Positions 56,180 to 64,000 of a stretch of 64,000 bases of DNA are shown here, piece by piece (the first letter of the stretch is position 1; the number at the start of each line of letters is the position of its first letter). Position numbers and translations under genes: made by a program. Source of the stretch: Ligula intestinalis (taxonomy: Eukaryota > Platyhelminthes > Cestoda > Diphyllobothriidea > Diphyllobothriidae); contig JAYGXS010000001.1 of NCBI GenBank assembly GCA_036362985.1, positions 71,897,088 to 71,961,087 of the forward strand. Reading direction: 5' to 3'. Below the pieces are notes generated by a model. That model was not told where the DNA came from and did not search any database. It saw only the letters and a program-made list of their open reading frames with translations.

Positions 56180-57100
56180 GTTCATTCATCATCAGACAAT
56201 AAAATAATATAAAGGGGGTAGAACTAGCGAAAGTTGAAACAACCAATCAGTAGTTATTAGGGGAAAAGGGGCAAAGAGGTTTAAATGGGTCAAAGTGGTC
56301 AGATTGTAGTCTTAATTATGGACCAGAGAGGGGATAGGGTGGGAAGGAGGGGAGGAGAAGGGGTCCGACAATTATTTCATGTTCGCCTTGGCTTGCGTTT
56401 TGTTTGGAGGCGTGAGGACACAAGGTGTCATCTTCTCGTGACGGTGTGGGTGGCCTGGGAGTGCTTGTTGACGGCAATACTTACGATACTTTATTAAACA
56501 GATGCATGGATAGTCTACGTCATTCAAACCAGAAAAATCGACCCCTTCCACCTCACATGTCTTCAAAGACTCTTAAAGAAGCGGTAGGGAGACCAGTTTT
56601 CGATTTTGGAATCCTAGAACGGAGCAAATTTCTCAGTATCCACGCCTTGCTGAAACGAGTTTGACGAGTTTAACACTTCGTGAGGACGGACGACGGACGG
56701 TTCCCCAAGCGATTCTTCTACGAAGACGTCCAATATGTGCTCGCTGATAAAAGTACCAACAGCATCGCTAAAAGGACAGTCTGCGGACCATCCATAAGAA
56801 TATCTTGCCTCCGGAGACCCAGGGAAGAGCAGTGAAAACTGGCGTAGCAGTCTGCTGTGCGCAAACTGGTAACTGAACTCTTTCAGCCAATGCGCTCAAT
56901 CTCTGCATCGGTTGACTGGCCGGTGCGGACAGAGGACTGGTGCGTGAAATAAGGGAGGGCAAGTTAGCTTGATCTTCAACCTGAAGAGTCAAAATCCATC
57001 ACGGGTGCCCTAACAGCCGTGGCTTGGAGGATTGCCATCGTACGATTCAACCCAGACCTCACAGTCAGCCCAGTGTGTTTGTGAGGACGACAGTTAGAGC
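56180..57100. other. No gene seen
   Basis: Frames up to 79 codons with no recognised domain. Confidence 0.35.
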
Positions 57101-57129
57101 ATTTCTTTCCTTACTATAAATAATCGGAC

Positions 57130-57640
57130 GCGCTTGAGGCTATCAGGAGCCGCTAAAAAGATGCAGCCTGGAGAGCAGCCAACTGACGGGATAACCCGGA
57201 CCGCGCGGTTAATCCAGTGTGTGTCTCGTTGTGTGGAGTGGCTTACTGGCGGACTGAGAGTCAAGCTGCAATGGCTCCATCGTAATATGACCTTTATGGT
57301 ACTCCTAGGTGAGCGAGAGCCTAGCAGGGTGTTGCTGTGGCGTGCATTGAAGGGGTGGCCGCACCAACCACCTGCGTCCTCCCCTACCCCCGGTCTTCTT
57401 AACTTTTGTCTTAGCATCGGGTACAGGTGCGGCGGTGAGGATAGGGTGAAATAGGTTCTGCGCGAGTCTACTTTCGCTATAATGCAGTGCGAGTCACCGC
57501 GTTAGCCTCTCACTTGCGGAAGCTCGTGGTGCACATCGTGGAAATTGACGGTCGAACTGTCGTGTGTGCGTGGGGGGGAGGCTTGTGCGGAGTGGCTTAC
57601 TGATGGACTGAGAGGCGAGTCAGTCTTAGCGGCTCTGTAA
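57130..57640 (+). repeat. Repeat family F, two partial copies
   Basis: TGTGGAGTGGCTTACTGGCG, GACTGAGAG at 57230 recurs as TGCGGAGTGGCTTACTGATG, GACTGAGAG at 57583, about 350 bp apart. A relative lies at 54130-54270. The 106-107 codon frames on both strands of 57094-57454 are not conserved between copies. Confidence 0.5.
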
Positions 57641-57943
57641 TTTCTACATTTAGCTCAAGTCTGCTGCCACTTTAAACTAATTTACGCGCAAATCACCCCC
57701 TCTGCGCCCGACATGCTTCGGGGTACACGGCAAAAGGCGTCATAATCGACGTTCGCAATGGCATTAGTCGCGAGTTATCCCTTCTAGAAAGGCCCGGATT
57801 CCCTTTACTGGACATATACCCAAAGCCGAAAGCAAAAGTATGCACGAATTCTGACAAATCTGGCTCCCTTTGGTCGCTGGCAGGGCGGAAAGTACATGAC
57901 GCGCCGGAAAAGATGACTGCCTAAGTAATCAAATTTGTGAATA

Positions 57944-58028
57944 AAAAGGACTTTTACTGACGCTGAAAGATGCAAAAATTTTGCGGCATTTTTTGGTCAA
58001 AAACAAGCGTCAGCGTAAAAGGTGTCTT
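57944..58028. repeat. Short imperfect inverted repeat
   Basis: AAGGACTTTTACTGACGCT and AAGCGTCAGCGTAAAAGGTG are inverse to each other, with a 40-bp AT-rich centre. It may be a MITE end pair or a decayed foldback. Confidence 0.5.
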
Positions 58029-58029
58029 G

Positions 58030-61000
58030 AATGAACCAATAATTCATGTTGTAGGTGAGAGTTTAATCTGAACGGTTATGCATTTAGGTAGAGATTATTC
58101 GGATCAGTTTAAGGTTAAAAACGATTGTAAATACCGAAGGAACCAGTCAATGGAGGATTTCCAGGCACGAAAAATTGCCCGAGCATATATATAGGTAATA
58201 ATTACTGAAATATATCAATGCCAAACTGCATCTGTGTGATATTTTCATGTTAACTGGGCCCAGTGTCCTCGGCAAACTGATACCTGTGTTCCTTGGTGGA
58301 TCCAAAATGTCAGACAGATTAGAAGTGCTTTTCGTTTTAGTCAATATGCAGAACTTTCCTTCCTAGTCATCTTAAAGAAGACGCCTTTGCAACCCGCGTT
58401 AGACCAACAGCTTAAAGGGAATCATTTATCTGTAAAAAGGAATCATGTTTAAGACGCAGTGCACACTATGAGCTTACTTTTACCATCAGTTCCGCAGTGG
58501 AAAGGTCGCATACATTAGCACAGGCAGTTCGAAAGTTATGGGTTAATCGATTGAAACGTTCTAGATAGGAAGGGGAAGCTAGGATTTTTTCGACAGTGAC
58601 TTTTTATAGTGGAATATAATCCAGCATAGTAGCAGATGACCGTCCGACGACTGGAAGATCACCCTCATCGAGGTTTAAAATGCGATTTGACCTCAGTTTC
58701 CTTGAGAAATTTCAGAATAATGTATAAATGGGTTACTGACCAACCCCGCAGTTTAAAGTTCACTGATGGTAAAGGAGCCAGCATTTAGTATCATAATTAG
58801 ATGCGTAACGAGACTTCACTACGTTTTTAGACTGCCTTCTATTGAGCGTTTTAATTTTTTGATATGAGTTGTTGATTCAAATCGGTCGCAGCAAAATCCT
58901 TCTTTTTGTTCTATTACGCAAAACGAATAGATTTACCAAAACTGCCGACTTTCTTGCCAAAGTAGATCACTGTTTAATGGTGACACAATTTGCACATACC
59001 TCTTTACTGTAAAATGGGGGTAAGCTTATGGAAGAATGCAATAGAAAATGTTGAAATTATTCTTTAGATTAAAAAAAAACACATGACAAGCTGAGAAATT
59101 CTCAAATTTACGTAATGTTACAAAATATGTTGCTTTCCTCAGTGGCCGGCTGAATACTTTTCTACGAGAATTCGATTTAGTTACAATTTTCGTCTTCAAG
59201 AATTTTGATGTCCTAGGACCATACCTACTTACATAAATATATTTTGTTTGGTCCAGCTGTAAAATACTGGGCTGCCTTGGTAGGGTGTAAACGCACGAAT
59301 GCAAACGCAGGGCCTTATCTGATTGCAATCACGGCAACCGGTCAGGACATCGTAGTTCAGGGGGTAAGAGCTGCGTGTAAGTCTTGCACTTGCTGTAATG
59401 AGATCGAACTCCACTAAAATATGCGAATCTACCGTAAACACCTAAATCAGAACTTGTAAATCAAAAATTATATTTTAAACGTAAGCTTAGAAACGTCGAG
59501 TTAAATCATTTATGCCACTTCTAAAATGATAGCGGTCGTTAATGCATAAAACAAGGTCAAAAAACCTGTTTCTCTATCTTTCGGCCGAACGTCATATTTT
59601 TAGGTACTTTATGCATTTTTGGCTCTTAAATTCATGAGAGCGCCTTACTACTTCCTACTGAATTACGCAGTACTATGGTATCCTCCCTAAACAAAAAACT
59701 GTCTGTTCTGTACCTAAGCCAATACCGAGTTAGCTTCTGTCTTGTAAGATTATAATACCTTTTCAGATTTCGCCCACTCTACGGGTACCAAAAGTATTTA
59801 TTAAAGTTCTAAAAAGATTCTTCTTATGCTTTCGTGAATAAACCAAAATAATTTGCCATTTGCTGGTTCTTAATACAGTATTCCCTGACACCTTTTTGGC
59901 TGTATTATGCTGTTTACAGGGTCTGGTATTTTTAAAGCGTCCAGTGTCATACGTTCAACAAACCAATAGCCGCATCGAGTGATTTTAAGGAGTCAACGTT
60001 TACTACCAACGTAACTATTTGTCCGATGATACACAATTGGCGTACACGAAAAACTGTGACACGTATCCATTCTTTGAAAGCAGATTTGAGCTTGAAGTTC
60101 TGTTGCGGATTGCCCATAATTTCAGATCACTGGTATCATTAAATATTCATTATCACAGCTAAGTCCAATTTCAAATAGTTTGCTTTGCCCGTTAGTGTTT
60201 AGTAGGAATCAACCCACTTAACGCAAAACCAGCAGCGGATTGTTTTGTAGATAAAACTGGGCATAGCGGTGCTTTTAAACCGTGATAGTTGTTAAAAAAG
60301 GAAAATCATTTGCTAAAAGGCTTAGCAGCTCAAAGCATCTATTAAGATCATTGGTTCACTGTTGCTACGCGTGAAATCAATTGACTCGGTGGTTTGGGTG
60401 ACTGGCATGAGATTTGGGTTTTGAAGAACCACCTACACCAACCTCTGTTTCACCAGTCATTAGTAGTGTCTTTACTTGTCATCTTCTTGCAGATGGATCC
60501 AGAAATATGTTTAATTTACTTTCTGCATTCACTATTGAGGGATAGTGCGACAGATACAGTAAAAGTCTACCATCAATATACACTACTTCACTCCGAAGTC
60601 AACGGCCCTGCGCCCGCGATGCTACAGGCTGACGGTGAACATTGTCATTAGCATCGGCCGAACCGATTATTAGTTACCTTCTACTAGGTTATACTGGGAG
60701 TAAGTTTACAGCTGACAGTTTGCAATCCTAGATTTTGCGAGCTTTTCTCTTGTAAGTTTCTGCGTCTCTTATATTCTTGATGAAAAGACACTAAAAGCAC
60801 GCCGCCTGCCTTAATTAACCTGCCAGCACACGCCCAAAAATGGGTGGGGTGACGACGGTGGGGAATGCGGGTGTATCCGGAATGAATGTTTAAGGCATAT
60901 GCATTATTCTACAACCCGAAATTTCCAGAATGTTTTAGATCGACCTAAAGGCAATCTAACTCATTTTTTGACTATTTTGAACTTAAAGTGCGTTTTAGGT

Positions 61001-61030
61001 GACAGTTTATATTATCTTTACGGATAATTT
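58030..61030. other. No gene seen; one SINE trace
   Basis: AT-rich, with frames up to 100 codons and no domain. A tRNA-like SINE trace sits at about 59345-59460 (TAGTTCAGGGGGTAAGAGC as A box, GAGATCGAACTCC as B box). Confidence 0.4.
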
Positions 61031-61039
61031 GATAATATG

Positions 61040-61200
61040 CATACCCTCCCCGGAATTTTCGACGGGGAGATCCGCGAGTGATGACGGGGGTGAGGAAGGT
61101 GATATGCGGGTTGAAAACACCGTCCTCACACCGGTCGAATCCCCATCATCACCTCCGGATCATTCCCTATCTCCCCGAAATTTCGACTGGGGATTCGGGG
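61040..61200. repeat. Imperfect inverted repeat, GC-rich
   Basis: TCCCCGGAATTTTCGACGGG, then GAGATCCGCGAGTGATGACG and GGGGTGAGGA pair imperfectly with the reverse complement of 61115-61190 (TCCTCACACCGG, CATCATCACCTCCGGATCAT, CTCCCCGAAATTTCGACTGG). Confidence 0.5.
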
Positions 61201-61204
61201 ATTT

Positions 61205-62100
61205 GGCTGGCAGGGTACCAAGGCTGCTCTTCGACTGTTCATTGACGCTGGTCATAATTGTGAGGGTTGCGCAAATTGAACGCTCTGAAGTCTGATGAAG
61301 AAACCAATTCAATAAGAGATTTTTTGTCCTAGCCATTGTATCTTATTAAAAAAGGGACTGACAGTTAAGCTGATGAGGCCGTGATAACTGAGGAGTTTTG
61401 CACAAATTACCGATTTTCAGAATAGGGCACTTCCAACGGTTTCACCTGTCACACTCTGTAATTTTGAAACACAGTAAGCATTTGCGTTTGTTTACTGGTT
61501 GGCAGACCCCCTGCTCCACCAAAAGTGCAAAGTGAGTAAACGGAGCTTTATTTAGCCAAGAATAAGAGATGAATGGCACGCCTTTAGCTGTCCTGGCTGC
61601 CGCACTTGGATACTTTGCCCAGGTGCGAGTTAACGTTCTAGGGTTGTGTCGAGCCTAATTATTCGTACGCTTGTAGGTTTTTTTCACAGTGAGCTATGAA
61701 TGTCTAGGCCATTTGCACGAAATGGATAACGAAAATTGTGCAAGATGGCGGTGTGGTACCGCATGAAATTTAAACCAAAATTCTAAAAAAGTGTTTACCA
61801 GAAGAAAAAACTCAAGTAATAGTGTAAAACTGCAGCATGGTCCCAAGATATTTCATTTACATCAGGATACCGACTCTTGCAGGAACTTCATCTTGTTAAC
61901 CTTCTTAACCTTTGTAAAAGGGCATGCTAAAGTACTCTACATTCTTCTCACGAATGCTCACATAAGGCCAAAAATAGTTTATATAAAACATGCCTAAAAC
62001 ATATTTCTTGCGCCAGTCGGTAAAAAGTACGCCTCCTTCAAGTTTTATCATTGACAAAGAATATCTTTCAGTTTGGTGGAACCTTAGCATTTCTAAAATT
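61205..62100. other. No gene seen
   Basis: AT-rich DNA with short frames only and no recognised repeat. Confidence 0.35.
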
Positions 62101-62104
62101 GTTA

Positions 62105-62375
62105 ATTTACGTTTTTTTAGTTTTATTAGTTGAGTATAGTTTATTAGTTTAACTTTGTGGCCGGATAGTTTAACTTTAGTTTTAGTTCAGTTTTCTGTTT
62201 ATTTGTATAATTTTAGTTTAGGTAGACATCAAAAAAGTTAGATAAATATATTTAACCAACTTGAACAACCATATACTAAACTAAGCCAACTAGACAACAA
62301 AATTAACTAAAAGGAAAACTAAACAATAGCAAAACTAGAGCCAAAATTTTAAAGAAAATAGTAAACTAAACTAAT
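62105..62375. repeat. Strand-skewed TTTAG / CTAAA mirror region
   Basis: The left half (62105-62225) is full of TTTAG, TAGTTT and TTTAGTTT units with few A-rich blocks. The right half (62255-62375) is full of ACTAAAC, CTAAAC and AACTAA units, the reverse complement. The two halves could pair into a long imperfect hairpin with a centre near 62240. Confidence 0.6.
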
Positions 62376-62379
62376 GCAA

Positions 62380-64000
62380 GCGGTGCTGTCAGACAGAATT
62401 CTAAGGCCGACCAACTTTATTGTTAGCCTACATTCGATTTATCGACTAAGCAGTATGTGAAGAAGTTAAAAGATTAAAGTTGCAAAAGGAGCAGCTGATC
62501 GAATTAGGTTTTATTTTCCGGTTGCCAAGCTTCTCCGATACTCTTTGAAGGGCAAAGTGTTGATTAAAAATTGTAAATATACTTTGATTTCATTTCGTTC
62601 CCTTAAACATGTACGTGAGAGTTTTACGGTCTCGAGGAAAAAAATACTGCGCAAGGATGTGCTAGCGTGTTTACTCCCCAGCTCGCTCACCCCTCGAGGT
62701 GATGGTTTGGCCTCCAGGACGGAATTGAGTAAATCAGTGTTTGACCACAGATAAATAGCAGGCCCAGTACCTTGTTTACGCTTGATAGTGAAGTGCGACA
62801 CAGGGTGTGGCAGGCATCTGACGGGCGAAGATCCCTTCGCTCAGACTTTGACAGAAAAAAATAGGTGCATGTCTGCGAAAGCTTAGTCTGGAAAGTCAAC
62901 AGAAACATCCGCGAGTAGATTTTGATCAAGACAGTCACCAAATATAGACAGAGATACAAACGATTTTATAAACGATTTGAGCTAATCGAGTTTGCCCTTC
63001 GCATGATTAACGTTATACTTGGAAACTTATTACTTTAAATAAATTACGATAGAGATTAACTTTTACTTCGTGAACTGCATTCGTCGTTAACGTAGGATTG
63101 GAAAGCGAAACGTGAAAAAGATCAACGTTTACAGCAACTACGGTTGCGACTTACTCTACTGATTATGCTAATTGAGTAAAGGACACAAGCAAATCTAATG
63201 ATCCGAATTATAGCGTAGAATTAGCGACCGTACGAAGAAAAAAGGTATATCTGTGTAAGCAATTGAATTATCTTATTATCTTTGTTCTATCCGAACTAAA
63301 AACTCTTGCCTAGTACCTTTTTTTTCGTCATTACTTTTGTAGGAATACTTTACTACCATTTCATGGTGAGCCGACGTTAGGACGTTAACAGTTTTACACT
63401 TATTTCCGATTCAGCGGTAATTGCGGACTGAATTTGCGTGACTTTTCTCAATCTGAACTAGCCGCCGCACTATAAGACCACTCTGATGAATATGATTCAT
63501 TTCGATACCTGAATCTAGTTTACATTTTCCCTATTCTATGAATTTCTATTTTCCACTTTTTGCAGCATTAACCTTGCCTTCAGAGTCAGTAGATGTTTCG
63601 GCATTCACTGCTTTAGCATTATGACCCTTGAAAGGTAGCAATTTTACTAAGAAGAAAAGAAAACTCTAAAAGTTCTCCTCATGTCTTCTAACTGAACGTC
63701 ACCTTAGCAACCATTGGTGTCTCTGGTTATGTGAAATGGAAAAATGTAAACTCAATCTAAATTTTTTTTCACTGTTATTTCAAAATAATTTTCTAAAATG
63801 CCATTCTCCATGCGATAACTTCAACCTTTCATATTAACATTTTCTAAAGGAAGGCGAACAACCGTTTGCCTTTCCCGATGTAGAATATATGTGCGAAGTT
63901 TAGATACAAACATTGCGAGTAGGGCATCGAAATAAAGCCCTATTGAAGATGGAAAAGTTTCACTCACAATCCCTAAGTAACCAACCCAAGAATTAAATTC
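62380..64000. other. No gene seen
   Basis: AT-rich DNA to the window end, with frames up to 96 codons, no domain and no clear repeat. Confidence 0.35.

Noticed and set aside
57094..57454. Overlapping 107- and 106-codon frames on opposite strands
   Set aside because: They lie in a repeat (family F) and are not conserved in its second partial copy at 57.58 kb.

Overview
This looks like eukaryotic nuclear DNA, most probably from a parasitic flatworm. A tapeworm is my best guess, from general similarity to families of degraded retroelements I associate with flatworm genomes; nothing in the window proves the species. There are no bacterial-type operons, ribosome binding sites, CRISPR arrays or clear tRNA and rRNA genes. 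The window is gene-poor and packed with old, decayed mobile elements, so almost all short open frames are chance or transposon-derived.

The one confident host gene lies in the middle (28442-31333, + strand). It is a single uninterrupted frame of 963 codons encoding a prominin-family protein with five membrane segments and two large glycosylated loops. A cluster of four CCAAT-type boxes sits 150-230 bp upstream of its start and is a plausible promoter element.

The left third (1-27 kb) holds Penelope-like retroelement (PLE) 3' ends at 6.5, 7.3-7.9 and 16.2-17.1 kb, and several copies of non-coding tails that probably belong to PLEs (9.5, 17.4, 19.4, 19.9, 21.7, 22.5 and 24.3 kb). It also has tRNA-derived SINEs, a mariner-like transposase remnant at 12.6 kb, foldback DNA at 12.0 and 13.4 kb, and tandem duplications at 5.9 and 8.3 kb.

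The right half (32-64 kb) has more PLE fragments (34.1, 37.6-38.0, 44.4-44.9, 52.8-53.8 kb) and three LINE fragments (43.1, 52.2-52.8, 55.0-56.2 kb). It also carries a striking nested foldback element at 34.83-35.44 kb, interspersed repeats, and degenerate GGTTAGGGTTAA-type tracts (also one at 26.5 kb).

Two PLE lineages can be told apart by the residues around their GIY-YIG nuclease. Every copy is 5'-truncated and frameshifted, and the one LINE reverse transcriptase whose active-site region can be read has lost its catalytic aspartates. The elements seen here therefore appear dead. Boundaries of repeats are approximate because they were read by eye.
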